Shown here: one piece after another, positions 14,943 through 28,568 of the stretch
Layout of the letters: each line of letters opens with the position of its first letter
Position numbering within the stretch: the stretch's first letter is position 1
DNA from: Tetrahymena elliotti 4EA
Taxonomy: Eukaryota; Ciliophora; Oligohymenophorea; Hymenostomatida; Tetrahymenidae
Assembly: GCA_000231825.2 (NCBI GenBank)
Contig: JH720294.1
Span: forward strand, 691,158 to 755,157
Direction of reading: 5' to 3'
DNA length: 64,000 nucleotides
Notes under the pieces: model-generated
The model's input: the letters and a program-made list of their open reading frames with translations, nothing else
The model's database searches: none
What the model was told of the DNA's origin: nothing
Position numbers and translations under genes: made by a program

Positions 14943-15521
14943 ATTTTAATTTTTTTTATTCAACCTAAAAGGTATTTCATTGCAATTTTTCTTTGCCAAT
15001 TCTTTATGACTTCTTATATCATCTATGACTCTTTGAGATATTTCTGTAAATTTGAAGATCAAAAATAAGCAGAGTCAATAATAAATCTAGTTTCTTTGGT
15101 TCTTTCAATTATAGTAACTTCTTTAAAAGCTATCTTAATTAAATTAAATAGCCAAATTAATAAAAAAAATAATTTGTTCAACTAAATTTAATGTTTAACT
15201 ATTAGAAAAAGTAATTGAAATATTTATTGTCCATTTTAAAGTTTTCCTTCATACCTCAGCTCCTATTTTAACTAATTTTAAATAAATTTTCTTCTCAACT
15301 AAACCTCATTAGTATGATTAATACAATTTTGCTTATGAATAACTTTTATTTTCAATTGAATTTGAATTATTTAATATTAAGAAAATTATTTTAAATTAAA
15401 AAATTAATTCATTTATTAAAAGGAGTGGATTTACAGCTTATTTGGAATTTTATAGATATAATTATCTATATTTAGTGGATAATTAATCTATATCACTTCT
15501 CTCTTCTCAAATTAAATAAGC

Positions 15522-16188
15522 ATGATGACAAAGTAACTTTGTTAATCTTAAATCTTTTTTTATTTACATACAATTTAGATTAAAATTTGCTCTAAGGAAT
15601 ATCTATTTTGAGAAAAGATAGAGTTACTTTTAACCTCAATAAACACTGAGATTAGATCTCAGAGAAGCTATCTTGAAAGATACTTAAGTACAAAACTTTT
15701 ATAGATAATTATCTCTGTAATAGTATAAAAGTGAACCATAAAATATGCTGTAAAGCTTAATAAAGTAATAAAGTACAATTTCAGAAAAGGAAAAATTTTA
15801 AGATCAAAGCTTAATTAGAAGATACAATAAAACACAAAATAATACAAATGACTAAAATGATAATAAATTATCTTCAAAATAACGAGAAACAATATCTAAA
15901 TAGTCTTTTTAAATATAATTCAATTAAGAAGAATGTTGCTCTCCAATTAATTAAAACTTAACCATTCTAACTCCTGTTTTTGATCAAAACTATTCAATAG
16001 AAAAAATATTTTAAAATAGCTATACATATAGCTCAAAGTTTAACTCATCTTTTAGTCCTCTACAAAATAAGATAGTTTAAAATTAGAAAATTAACAAAAG
16101 CAAATAGTCTTTAGAAAATAACTTAAATTTCATAAATAGAGATATCTTTTCACAAAATGAAATTTGTCTTGAAAAATTTGAAATATGA
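15522..16188 (+). CDS. hypothetical Gln/Asn/Ser-rich protein, 206 aa
   Basis: The large last exon (15579-16188) is clearly coding with the ciliate code. It reads LDLREAILKDTQVQNFYRQ, then a long polar region rich in Gln, Asn, Ser and Lys, with the local motif EECCSPINQNLTILTPVF, and ends SQNEICLEKFEI before TGA. An 11-base first exon (ATGATGACAAA) joined by a 46-nt GTAACT...TTTAG intron gives an in-phase start. No known domain is visible and most of the protein is predicted disordered. The first exon could be different. Confidence 0.6.
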
Positions 16189-17587
16189 ATCCTTAATTAA
16201 TATACTAATAATGATACTAATAAAAATATAAATTGTTTAATTTTTTTTTGATGTTTTTATCTGTTTTTTTTTTGTATTTTAAAGATAAATTTAATGATTT
16301 TTAAAAATTGAAAATCTGAGAAAATAATTAGTTATTTATTTTTTAAAAAAATTTTGTCTAATTATTCGAAACCTAATGAATAATTATTTAATTTTTTGAT
16401 TATCTTTTCGATAATATTTGATACATGAATGTTTATTATTACATAAAATACTCCATAAAATGATGTTGTAGTATTTCAGAAAAATTATTTTTAAAGGTAA
16501 AAGTGTTATTTTTTAAAAGAAAATAAAGAACATTTTAACTTTAATTATTATTATTTAAAACCTTATCAATAAAATAAGATAGAATAATTTTGTCTATTTT
16601 TTACTTAGAAAAATTGGATGACTTTTAACTGTTAAAATTCTATTTTATTTTACTTAAAATACCAAAATTAAATTTTTATCTATAAAATATATTTAAACCA
16701 TAGAGTTTTGTAATTTAAGCTGACGAGCAAGATAACTGAAATTCAATTTTATTTCATGAAGAAATATATAGATAGGTTTGCTATTTAAAAAAAAGTATAA
16801 AAGTAAATATATTGAGATTGGTATATATCTAAAACAATTTTTCTCATTTAAAAAAATAAAATTTGACTATAAAAAATGGTTAAATTTGAGGTATTTGAGT
16901 GTATGAAATTTTATGAATTTATTTTTTCAGTTTTTAAAAAATGGCTCGCTCGCCTGAATTTAAATCTTATTTGCTAAATTAAAAAAACTAAAAATTAATT
17001 AAAATAAATTTGCAAAAAGATTAAGAGCAAAAGTTGTCAGTTAAAATAAGAAAAATGCGCCAAATTTTTTTCGTAGAATTCGTATTTAAAGCTAGCTAGC
17101 TGTTTCAATGTGAATGTCTTCTGAAATAAAAAGGAATCGATATTTTGATTGATAATTGCTAATCAATCAATGAATAATTGAGTAAATGAATGAATGAATA
17201 TGAAGGTTTTTTTCTTTTCGTTTTTCTTATTTTAAAAATTGAATGAAAATGAATATTTGTAATATTCAACGAATATGGATAGATAGATAGCTAGCTGCTA
17301 ATAAATAAATAAGAAACTATCTTTAAAAATTCATTCATTTTATTCATAAAATTATTGAATAAATATTATTTACATTATGTTTTAACATTAATTTTGATTA
17401 AGATTTTGCATTGCAACTATTGTATGCTTTAAAAGGTCTTTTGCCTTTATAAGTATTTAATTATTTTCTCATTTAACCTACAAAAAAAAGCAAGCAAACA
17501 AACAAAAAAATAAAATCAGTCAAAAAGCAAACTTATTATTTAATTATTAGAAGGACTAACTAACTAACTAACTAACTATTTGTTGCC
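16189..17587. other. intergenic / promoter region with microrepeats
   Basis: It is AT-rich with short tandem motifs typical of Tetrahymena flanks: AATC/GAAT repeats at 17160-17200, GATA/GCTA repeats at 17277-17296 and an AACT array at about 17557-17578, just before the Cdc20/Cdh1 start. An 82-codon open frame at 16941-17189 overlaps these repeats and is not accepted as a gene. Confidence 0.5.
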
Positions 17588-19529
17588 ATGTTTTGGAAGG
17601 ATGAAAACGTTTTTAAAAATAAGCATTCAGTAGGAAACAACCAACTCTTTGGCGGTAAAGAAAAGCCTACATAGTCAGTAATAACTTCATTTTCTAGTTG
17701 CTTCATTCTATCAGAAATGGAGTGTTTCATAACATTAAATTTATGCTCTTTAATTCAGCCCAATTATTAAAAGCTTCAATCTTTTGGACGTTCAAATAAA
17801 CGACTTACAAAAGGAGGCCAATAGATAAATAACAAAGGCGGATTAAGGGAGTTTAATATAAAAATGATTGTAAGAATTTAATAACATTTTTTGTTTATTA
17901 TATATAAAGGATTGTAGATTTATCCCAAGTAGAAGAGGAACTAACACCTCATACAATTAATATTTACTGAAGGAGAATATCAACTCATAAAATATCATCA
18001 ATTAAAATGGCTCTTCATACTTTTCCTAAAACTTAGAAACTTCTTCTTAATCTTCATCAACTACTTAGAGCAGCTTTTTCCATTTTGGAACTTCTGGCTA
18101 AGGAAATATATTCAGTCAATAATAAAGTTAACAATCAGGTGTTAGCAATTCTGATGAATAGATAACTAACAGCAACTAGTCTATGATTCACAATGTAAGT
18201 TCATCATCTTCAGCTCAAACTTCTGGTATAAATAGCAGCAATTTGAACATAAGCTATTGCAACAGCAGTGTGAACTCATATCAAAAACTGATGGAAGACT
18301 GCTTATTTTAACAAGAAAAGAAAAACTAAAAAAAAAGAGTGCTAAATTTTAGAAGCGAATCAGACATGCCAATCCCTTTGGACAAATGTATCAGTAAGAC
18401 TTTTGAGTAAGCCAATCAATAGTTTATGGAAACTAATAAAATTATGCGCTACATTTCTCCTATGCCTGAAAGAATATTAGATGCGCCTCAACTCAGTGAT
18501 GATTATTACCTTAATTTAATGGATTGGGGAGATAGTGGTACTGACAATAAAGGTACTCTTGCAATATGCTTAGGAAGTGAAGTTTATTTATGGGACGAAT
18601 ACGAAATTGTAAATCTTTTTAAAACCAATCAGAATATCTAGGCTACAAGTGTTAGCTGGATGAATTTAAAAAAGAAAAATTGTTTGGCAGTTGGATTCTC
18701 TGATAATACAATATAGCTTTGGGATACAGAAAAGTGTATTCCTTATAGAATTCTTAAAGGTCATACTGGTAGAGTATCTTCTCTCTCCTGGAATAATTAT
18801 ATATTATCAAGTGGTAGTAGGGACACATAAATTATTAATCATGATATTCGTTAAAAAAATAATATAATTAAACGCTTTTAAGGTCATGAACAAGAAGTAT
18901 GTGGCCTGAAATGGTCTCCTGATGGTACTCAACTAGCTTCTGGTGGAAATGATAACACATTAAGAATCTGGGATATTAACTATGCATAAAATAGTATGAA
19001 TAATAATAACGCCTCTACTTCAACTAGCAGTAGTTCTTCTCCCAGTTATTAACGCGCCTGTTTTTATAACCATAAAGCAGCTGTAAAGGCTCTTGCATGG
19101 TGTCCTTGGTAAAAGCATCTTTTAGCTAGTGGTGGAGGTACCTAAGATAAAACAATTAAATTTTGGAATACAGATAAAATGGAATTAGTCAACTCAATCA
19201 ACTGTGGTAGTTAAGTATGCTCAATTTTATGGAATCCCTAAGACAAAGAGCTTATCAGTTCTCATGGTTTCTAAGATAATTAATTGATAGTTTGGAGTTA
19301 TCCTTCAATGCAAAAAATTACTGAGCTACATGGTCATACAAATAGAGTTTTACATATGGCTCTTTCCCCAGATGGTTCAACTGTATGTTCTGCATCATCT
19401 GATGAAACATTAAGATTTTGGAAGGTCTTCCCTGGTTCAAGATACGATAGACACGATTATGATGACTCTAACCCATTCACTAAACATAAAAGAGATGGAC
19501 TTTCTTCATAAAATTTATTCATCAGATGA
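17588..19529 (+). CDS. Cdc20/Cdh1 (Fizzy)-type APC/C activator, 633 aa
   Basis: It is a substrate-recruiting activator of the anaphase-promoting complex that binds destruction motifs through a WD40 propeller. The diagnostic elements are present in order: a C-box (CRFIPSR) just after the 40-nt intron at 17870-17909, the family motif [21 protein letters not shown] at the propeller entry, seven WD-type blades (for example [42 protein letters not shown]), and a C-terminal Ile-Arg tail (LFIR) that docks on APC3. Between C-box and propeller lies a long Ser/Asn/Gln-rich linker, extended relative to animal and yeast proteins. One propeller loop has a Ser/Thr-rich insert. I cannot decide between Cdc20 and Cdh1 subfamilies by eye. 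Only one intron is needed. Confidence 0.96.
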
Positions 19530-21276
19530 GGAAGTTCTTCCTAGTGCACATACATCTCTCTATTTCCCCTTTCTTCGTTGTTGTCTTTAACTTCTTTATT
19601 TATATCTCCCAATAATCTAAAATATAAATAAATTCCTAACAACTGCTTCTTAGAAAATAATTATTTACTGAGCTTGGCCAATCTTTTCCTTAACTAAACT
19701 TATCAATTAAAAAATAAAAAAACTTAAATATTTTAATATAATCTATTGTAAGGAAAACTAAGCTAAATAGTATTAATGAGCAAATAAAATTATTTAAATT
19801 ATGACAAGATTAATTTTTCAGTCATAATTAAAATAATAAACCAATAATTGAAAAAATAATAATTTTCATAAAACTAAAGCAGATAAAGAATAAAAAAAGC
19901 AAAACAACAATTTAATTAAGGCTGAAAAAAGAGAAATTAAAAATAATAACAGCTTTGAATGAATGAGAATGATTAAAGCAATAAAAATAGATTAATCAAT
20001 AGAAGCAGCAAGCAAGCAAGTAAACATAAATAACTTAACAAATAATTAATACAACCAACAACTCATTATAATAACTAATTATTAACTATATAATTATTAA
20101 TCAAATTATATAAAACATAAATTAATGCATTCTAATTAATTTGGTATTATTTTAATAATCTCGAAATGGAAAGTCAATAATAACCAATTTAGTTAAACCT
20201 TTTTATTTTTAATTAGAATATATATCTAAAATTAATATATGTATTCATTTTTCTAATTATAAATATTTAATTCTCTCTAATCATTTCAAATTCCTTACAT
20301 TTCTCTTATTTTATCATTTAAAAAGCACTAAAAAAAAGTAAATAATTAATTAATTGTGAACAAGCTTTATTTAATTTTAAATTTGAATATCTCTTTTTCA
20401 AATTATTTACAATAAAAAATATTTTTATGAAATTAACAAACTATCTCTGTTATTGTTGAAATAAAAAATGAGAGAATATAAAAAAATGTTTTGAATTTAT
20501 CTTGATATCCCCGATAAAAAATAAACAGTTAATTTAGAGCAAAATTAATTGTAATTTTAAATTTATCATAGCATCTTTTAAAATTTAGAATAAATATTTT
20601 TTCTTTTAATTCAAAATACTTTGAAATGTAAATAAGAAGAATTTTTATTTGAATTTATTTTCTCTTTTTGCAAAAAAATTTAAAAGAAATAAGAGGAATT
20701 ATCAAAATATGTAAGAATTTATCAAGATTACTTAAATTAGCAAATACAAATATAAAGTGTTGGTATTGAAGTGTGTACTTATTTAGTTTTGTTTTAGAAG
20801 CAAGAAACTGAATTAATATTTATTATGTTATTAATTGGTAGATAGTTACATTAATTAACTCTGTTTTGAATGAAGCAATTAGCTTTTATATTATTATATT
20901 TTATTAAAATAGTAGTATATTTTATTTGATTGTGGTTGGTTGATTGATTGGTTCAAAACCATCTCTATCCATAATATTATTAGAGTTACTCATTAGATCA
21001 ATTTGTAATTGAAAGCCTACATTTTTGAATTGTAAGCTATCAATAACAATCAAATTGAAAAGTTAACTTTCATTATTTAAATATCACACTAAGCTAGTAA
21101 ACAAATTTTTAATTGAATCAATGCTCTTCTTTAAATAGAATATTTGCTTTTTAAGTTGTCTTAATCTTGATTTATTCTAAACAAACCTTTTAAGTCATTA
21201 ACCTTGCTTATATATTACTTTTAGATTATATAACTAAATTGTATTGAGTTTTAATTTATTTGGCTGCATCAATCAA
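19530..21276. other. convergent intergenic region
   Basis: This is the shared 3' flank of the plus-strand Cdc20/Cdh1 gene and the minus-strand NIFK gene. A short inverted repeat AGGAAG-TT-CTTCCT follows directly after the Cdc20/Cdh1 stop. The rest is A/T-rich with GATT/GGTT repeats near 20930-20955. No coding signal was found. Confidence 0.5.
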
Positions 21277-22633
21277 TCAATCGTCGGCTTCAATGGGAGT
21301 TTTACCATCAATGATTGCTTTCTATTTATAAAAAATTGTTATAATCTAATTTATTTATTGCTTTAATTTATTTTATTTACGAATCCAGGGAATTCATAAT
21401 CTATTCCGAGCTTCTTCAAGCTGTCTCTTTTCTTTTCTTCGTTTTTAAGTAACTTTTCAACTCCCTTTTTAACTTCTTCAGGATCTTTTTCCTTTAATTT
21501 AAATAAAATTAGTTAAAGTTGATTTGAAATATTGATTTATTTATTTACTGAGTTCTTTTATTTAATGAAGATACGTTTCCAGTTAATGAACTTAAATTGT
21601 TTCTTTCCATATTTAAAGCTAAAGGGATTCTTTTAATCTTATTATAAGACATGGACTTCTAAAACTTTACCCAAAACCATATGTCCGTTCAGAGCCTTAG
21701 CAGCAATAGCAGCAACTTCAGGTTATTCGAATTGGATGAAGGCAAAACCTTTAGATCTTGCAGTCTAAATTATTTAAAATAAATATTTTTCATATTATTT
21801 TCATAAAATTTGCTATTATTTATTGATCCAATCAAAACCAAGCTATTATTATTTTATGCTTATGAAGCTAAATTCTACAAAAAAAGAACTAATTAAATCC
21901 TTTACAAGTAGAAAATAGTTATAAGGTTATTAATTTAAGCTGATTAATGAATGATTAATACTTTAATTGAAACTTATATGGATAAATATAGAATAGTTTA
22001 TTTAAAATGTAAGAATTTCAAAATAAAGGAATGGCTTTATGTTTACCTTTCTACTTCTAGCTACCTTAATATTAGCAATGGTACCATATTATTCGAAATA
22101 AGTCTTTAATTATTCTTCTAACAAACCATAAGGTAAATGACCAACGTAGATTGTGCAATTCTATAAATAATATGAAAAAATGGTTATTTAGAGCACATTT
22201 TATTAGGTTAAATTTTTAATGATGAAATTTAACTGGACTTAATCAATATTATAAAGAATTTTATTACTTATGGAGTGTCTTTAAGAGGAACTCTATTGGC
22301 CTTATCTTCTAATCTCTTGACAGCCTTCTTCAAAGCATTTTAGTCAACCTATTTCTTCTTGACAAAAGCTAATGAATCTTTAACGTTGTCTCTTAATTGG
22401 ACTAAAGGTTCAGTGGAGACAGGCTTCTTTTCTTCCTTACTTTTTTCACCATCTTTCTTAATGGCGGCATCCTTAGTTAATTTTGCAATCTTCTTGGTAG
22501 GACCGATCTTAATTTGAGAATCCTTAACTGACTTCTCTTCCTTCTTATGTTTTTTTTGTTGCTTCATGCTCTTCTTTTCCTTTTTATCTTTGTTCTATTG
22601 TACAGGCTTCTTCTTATCTAATTGTTTTCCCAT
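21277..22633 (-). CDS. NIFK: nucleolar RRM protein, NIFK/Nop15 family
   Basis: It is an RNA-binding factor of the NIFK (yeast Nop15) type, needed for large-subunit pre-rRNA processing in the nucleolus. Five exons keep phase: 22268-22633, 22047-22160, 21549-21764, 21381-21491 and 21277-21321. The first encodes a very Lys-rich nucleolar tail (MGKQLDKKKPVQ...). Exons 2-3 hold one RRM, with RNP2 (TIYVGHLPY) and RNP1 (SKGFAFIQF). Exons 4-5 give the family's C-terminal motif EEKKRDSLKKLGIDYEFPGF and the ending GKTPIEADD. NIFK proteins share RRM-then-KKxGIDYxFP order, which is why I prefer it over a generic RRM protein. A standard-code reading sees only the basic first exon. Confidence 0.92.
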
Positions 22634-24517
22634 TTTTGAATTGAAAATTGAAAGTAGTTTATTTTGTTTGTGTCTTTCTTTTTTGATTGATGCTTAAATA
22701 TTTTTGTTTGTTTATTTGTATTAATAAATAAGAGTATGTGCAGATTTTAACTAAATATATCTTTTATATATTTAATATCAATCAATCCTTAGCTGCATAC
22801 ATAGAAATATTCATTCATTCATCAATGCATGTATAGACATCTATTCGTTGTTTGGTTTTTTATTATTACTATTATTTATTGTTCATTGCTTTTCATTATG
22901 AAAAAGCTTTAAATTATTTCTTCACTTTTTTTTTGGCTAAAACACTTTGCAATATATTTAGTCCTATTCATAGCTGCATATAAATCTCTCCTACTTGCTC
23001 CATCATCTATATGCCTTTTTTCATTTTATTTACTATTCAATAAACAATTTTCATAATTACTATCCTTTCCTATCATATTTTATTTATTTTTACATTTAAC
23101 GATTAATTCTACTTTCATTCAAAATCAATTAATTTGACCAAATTTAGCACATTTTTTGATCTTTTCAATAAAAATCTTAATAATTTAATCCAAAATATTT
23201 TTTCAAGATCCCTATTTTTTAAATTAAATTTTCCATTGCATAATTCAATAATCTAAGTAAATATTTGAACATATTTTATTTATTTTAATAAAAAAATATT
23301 TTTATTATTGATTAGCAAGTTTACCACAAAAAAATAACTAAATACAAAAATCTAAATTAATTAAAAAATATCAAAAGAAATCATACAAACAAAATATTTC
23401 AAAAAATTAATACATATTTGAATGATAAGAAAAAAATTAATTTGTAATCATATTATTGATGTTTAGTAAGACATTATATTATTAATAATAATTTATTTTT
23501 TTATTTCAATAAAATTAAATTCAATTAAATGGTATTTTGAATTCAAATAAAAATTAAATCATTACTGTTTGTATAAAAATAATTATTAATCTTTACATAT
23601 CGTGTGAATTACATACTTTAAAACAATGAAAAGCCAAAGTAATCTTTTAACTTTAAAGTTATCCTTCCTTATTTACTAACATTTTATCTAGATTTTCATA
23701 TTAACAGCTTAAGCTAATAATTGCACAAAACCTTCACACTTGAATTTATATAATTTTATTAACAAAATTAATTTATAAACAATAGCTAATCTACACATTA
23801 CTAATATTTTTTTTATTAAAAATTATATTATTTATGAGTAACAGAGAATGAACTATAATTACTTAATCTTAATAAATTAGATTATTAATATATTTATTCA
23901 TTCTTAAATTATCTAACAGCTATTCAGATATTCAATAGTTAAAATTGATTACAAAATATTGAAAAATAGGCCATAAATGAAATATTTAGGTTCTGGCTAA
24001 TTATGAAGTAACAATTAATAGTAAGCTTTAAGCTAACTCTAACTAAAAAAGGTAAAAGATAAATTAGAACTAAATTTAAAAGTATGATTATATTTATTTC
24101 TTATTAGAGCTAATTTTAAAGGTGAAATAACTGAATTTTTTATATTTTTTGTGACTTTTTGGAGATGACATGCATGAATAAATATTTGAATGAGTAAGTT
24201 TAAAATAAAAAATAGAACATTTAGTTTAGAGAAAAAACTAATTCGAAACAATATTTTAACATGGAGTATCAACAAGAGGTGTATTTGACAAATAATTTGA
24301 TTATTCAAAAATTTTAGATTATTTTTATTATTCAAAAAAGATTAATTGAATTACATATATTCAATCTTATTAATTCTTTATAAAATAGGTAATAATTTGA
24401 GATAGCACAATTAATCCTGCTAATAATGAAATAAACACATTTTAATTTATTAGAAGAAAAAACTAATTAATTTTTAAGTAACAGTAAGTAGTAAAGAGAA
24501 AAAAGTTAATAAATAAC
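22634..24517. other. divergent promoter region between NIFK and the first OSBP gene
   Basis: It is AT-rich with ATTC repeats around 22809-22822. It should contain promoters for both flanking genes. The 98-codon minus-strand frame near 24039-24335 is Asn/Leu/Phe-rich and fits random AT-rich DNA. Confidence 0.5.
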
Positions 24518-27500
24518 ATGGAAGGATATTTAAAAAAATAGATCAACCCCTTTTTCTGGAAAGATCGCTACTTCATTTTACACGAAGATTGCTTGATTTA
24601 TTCAGAAACTTAGGGTTCTGAAAAGAAAGGAACTATTCATCTTAAGATAGCAGATATTATTCAAGTTCCAGATGATCCTACAAAAATTATTATTAATTCA
24701 GGAACAAAGCAAATAGAAGTCAGAGCTCCAAGTGTAGATTAAAAAGTTAAATGGTTCAATGCCTTAAAGGATGCTCAATTAAAAGCATAGAGCGAATTTG
24801 ATGATATGTCCATTGAACAACTTAAGGAAGCAACCAAATAATCTAGAAACCTTGACCCAAAATTAAAGCGCATGCTTTTGGAAACAAATCAAGAAAAAAT
24901 AGAGAAATTACTTGTCGAAGCTTATGAAGCAGGTGCAAGATTTGATGAAACTCTTTCTTATTTGCTTCCAAAGCTTACAAATAACCCATCAGTTAGCTCA
25001 TAAGTAGATTCCCTTCAAACGGAGGCACATATTATAAAGGTAAATATTTTTATAAATGTCTTTATTCAATACAAAATTATAGGTAGAAAACGTATTTATT
25101 TTTTATTCTTCTATCAGTGATTATAGACATAAAATAAAAATTCAAAAATTTAAATGCTATTTACAATTAATTTTAAAATAATATTTTAATCTCTAAGACT
25201 ATAGTATTTATTATTCAATTAGATAGATCAATAGATTTATGATCACAAATTATTTATTAAGCATCTAAATTTTCTAAATTTTTCTAAATATTTAAAATTG
25301 TTTGTGAAAAACTCCAAAATTTATTTGAATTAATTCGAGAGCAAAAAAAATACCAATAATCGCTTTGTAAATAAATAATGGTGATGCAATCAATTTACTT
25401 ATGATGCAGTAACTTTTATTAAAAGAACACAAATAAAGTTTGCCAAAATTTAAAATAAACGATCTATAAATTTAAAATAAAAAGATATTTTCATTTAGTT
25501 TTTATTATTTCTATGATAGAAAATAATTATTCTACCTTAATTAAAACCAATTATCTGCTGATTCTTTAGATTATTTATTAAAAATCTTTAGAATTAATGA
25601 ATAAAAATTATAAGTTAAATTAAAAAATATTCTTTCTTGCCATTATTAAGTATAAACATTATTTTTAAAATTGAAAAAATGAAAAGAAATTTGATAAATC
25701 TTTGAAACCATCCAAAATTAAGTTAAACATTACTTATAAAATTGAAAAGGGATTATTTAGAAGTTTCTAGCTTATTTACTATCCTTCTATTTCCATAGTA
25801 TCAATTTAAAAAAAATAAAAGGAAAGTTGATAAATATTTTTTAAATTATTTAGTATTTACAAAAAATAATAAGGAAAATTTAAAAATATTCTTTCTAGCC
25901 ATTAATATTAAGCAGTTACTTATAAAATTAAAAAAATTAAAGGAAATTTGATAAATCTACATCAAGAAAATTAATCAGAATTTAGATAAAAAGGCAAAAA
26001 TTTTTTATTCTATGTATAGGTTTTAGGATAATTTTAGGTTTTAAATGATTAATATTATTTATGAATAATTAAGTTTGTTAAATATTTTTAATAAAAAGAA
26101 TGATTAGGATTTAATAAAAAGAAAAGAAAATAGTTTTTATAAATTTAAAAGACATTTTTATCAACCTTAAAATATTTATTTAAATTAAAAAATATTTAGA
26201 GTACTTTGAAGGAATGTCTCTTAACTATAGAAAATGAAAGAAAAAGATTATTCAGAGCTTCACAAGTAATAGCAAATGAGTTAGAAGGAAATTTTATTGA
26301 AGATAGAATAGCTCATAATGGAATTTATGTTAGAGATAATACAGAAGAGCATAAGTTTTATGATATTGAGGATGACAATTATACTGAATTCTAAAGTATT
26401 TTGGGAGACGATTAGTTTTATAAAGAGATATAGTCGTAAACTATATTGGGTGGGTTTAGTAATGGATAAAATGTTTCTAGTTCTCCTAATCCATAAGGAG
26501 GTAAAACTTCTTAGAGTTCTCTTGTTTCTTATTTCAGCAAGCATTGCCCAGTTAGATATGTACTCATTATTTTAGTTTTTTGAGATTTATTTTTTTATAA
26601 ATATATTTTAAATTTAAAAGAGATTACTTACATAAAATCCTTCATACAAAGCTACTGAAATTCCTGATGAACCTATCAGATTAACATTACCTCTAGAAAA
26701 AGATCCTAATGAAAAAATCAATGTTTGGTCTATACTTAAAGACTCAATTGGAAAAGATCTAACTAAATTTGCAGTTCCAGGTATGTTTTATTATCTTCAA
26801 TCAAGCCAGTTTTACCAAAAAATGATATTTTTTTGATTAGATTGTTCCTTTTAAATATGCTATTAATATTTATTGAATTAATTGAATTTATTTAGAGACT
26901 TGATTTAGAATATTTTTTTATTATGAATAGTTTATTTGAACGAACCAATTAGTATGCTTTAGAGATTGGCAGAGTAAATGGAATATTCTGAAACACTTGA
27001 TTATGCTAATGAAACTGATGATTAAGGTTTGGCTCTTTGTTATATTATGGGCTTCGGTGTAAGTGTATATGCTGGTACTATTAACAGAACTAAGAAACCT
27101 TTTAATCCTTTGTTAGGAGAAACTTTTGAATTTGTTGATGAAAAGAAAGGATATCGCTTCATCTCTGAGTAGGTTAGTCATCACCCTCCTATTTCAGCAG
27201 GGTATGCTGAAAGTAAAAACTATATTTTCCAAGGAGATTCAAATATTAAAAGTTAATTCTGGGGTAAATCTTTTGAAGTCAAACCTTTAGGTAATATGCA
27301 TATCAAGCTAAGAAGATTGAACCATGATATAGTTTTTAAAAAATGCACCACAGCAGCTAAAAATATTATTATTGGACAGATTTATTTAGATCACTATGGT
27401 GAAATGGAATATAAAAATTATACTACAGGTGTTCATGGTATTTTAACTCTTAAAGAAAAAGGTATGTGGAGCGACAAAGGCCAATATGAAATTGATGGTT

Positions 27501-27973
27501 GGGTTAAGAATAAAGATGGAAAAGTTCTATACACCTTAAAGGGTAAGTGGAATGAGGATTTGAAGTGCACAAATACTGATACTAATAAAACTACAGTTGT
27601 CTGGAAGCGTTATCCTCTACCTGAAAAATCTGATAGATATTACCACTATACAACTTATGCTTTCTAGTTAAATCATCTCTATAAAGATTTAATGAAGAAA
27701 TTGCCTCCTACTGATAGTAGGCTTCGTCCTGATCAACGTGCCCTTGAATATGGTTTATTATCTATAGCATCAGAAGAAAAACTACGTTTAGAATAAAAGT
27801 AGAGAGTACGTAGAAAAGAAAATGAATCTACCGGCCAACATCATCAAATAGTTTTCTTTGAAGAAAGACTGGATAATCTCACTGGAGAAAAAGAATATAA
27901 GTATAAGGGCGGCTACTGGGAAGCTAGAGATAAAGGAGATTGGTCTGGTTTAGGATTGCTGGATATTTACTGA
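24518..27973 (+). CDS. oxysterol-binding protein (PH + ORD), copy A, 694 aa
   Basis: It is an OSBP/ORP-family lipid-transfer protein that exchanges sterol and PI4P at membrane contacts. Four coding exons: 24518-25039, 26200-26559, 26621-26780 and 26931-27973. The N-terminus is a PH domain ([19 protein letters not shown]... to [14 protein letters not shown]). Next come a helical segment ([20 protein letters not shown]) and a polar linker, then the ligand-binding ORD. The OSBP fingerprint [10 protein letters not shown] is intact, the lid-side motif [19 protein letters not shown] precedes it, and the protein ends [17 protein letters not shown]. Intron 1 is unusually long (1160 nt) and carries internal direct repeats. 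It has a head-to-tail twin 0.6 kb downstream. Confidence 0.96.
25622..25958. repeat. direct repeats inside OSBP-A intron 1
   Basis: Two diverged copies of an about 80-base unit lie at roughly 25622-25702 and 25881-25958. Each begins AAATATTCTTTCT(T/A)GCCATTA and ends GAAATTTGATAAATCT. A partial third copy sits between them. They help explain the large size of this intron compared with the 366-nt equivalent in copy B. Confidence 0.6.
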
Positions 27974-28568
27974 TTTGATTTAATTGAATTCAATCACAAA
28001 AAATTTATTTTACCCATAAATATTCGATTAAGTTCTAATATTAATTTAATTAATCCTTTAAAAATAAATAAATCAATTTACCTGTTTCACTATTAATATA
28101 TGTTTTTATCAATTGTTAATAGTACTTTGTTTATTCATGTCTAATTAAAATTCTTCTAAATGTAATTTCTCAACAACACCAAAAAACAAAAAACAAACAA
28201 ATATTAAAATCTTTTTTTTAATATTAAAAAAATCTTGTGAAAATTTAAAAACAATTTTTCAAGCAAAACTTTAAATGATTATGGTAGTTAATTTTTAATA
28301 AAATCTGATTTGATTATAAAATTAAGCAATTAGTAATAAATTTTTGGTTTAATTTGTATAACTCAAAAGCAATCATAAATCTACTTAGAGACTCGAGTTT
28401 TAAAAATTATGATCAAAAAATTCTATAAAAATACATTAAATCTATTTAAAAATTTTGAAATTGATTAGTAGTTTATCATTAGCACCAGCTAATTGATTAT
28501 AATTATTAGCATATTTGTTTTATCATTTAATTTAATAGTCAGCAAAAACGATATAATTAAAATTTAAG

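Noticed and set aside
16941..17189. Plus-strand ciliate-code ORF starting MARSPEFKSYLL
   Set aside because: It overlaps GCTA and AATC microrepeats typical of intergenic DNA, and the composition of the second half follows the repeats.
24039..24335. Minus-strand 98-codon ORF
   Set aside because: Asn/Leu/Phe/Ile-rich composition consistent with random AT-rich sequence. Its TAA 'stop' is a sense codon here.
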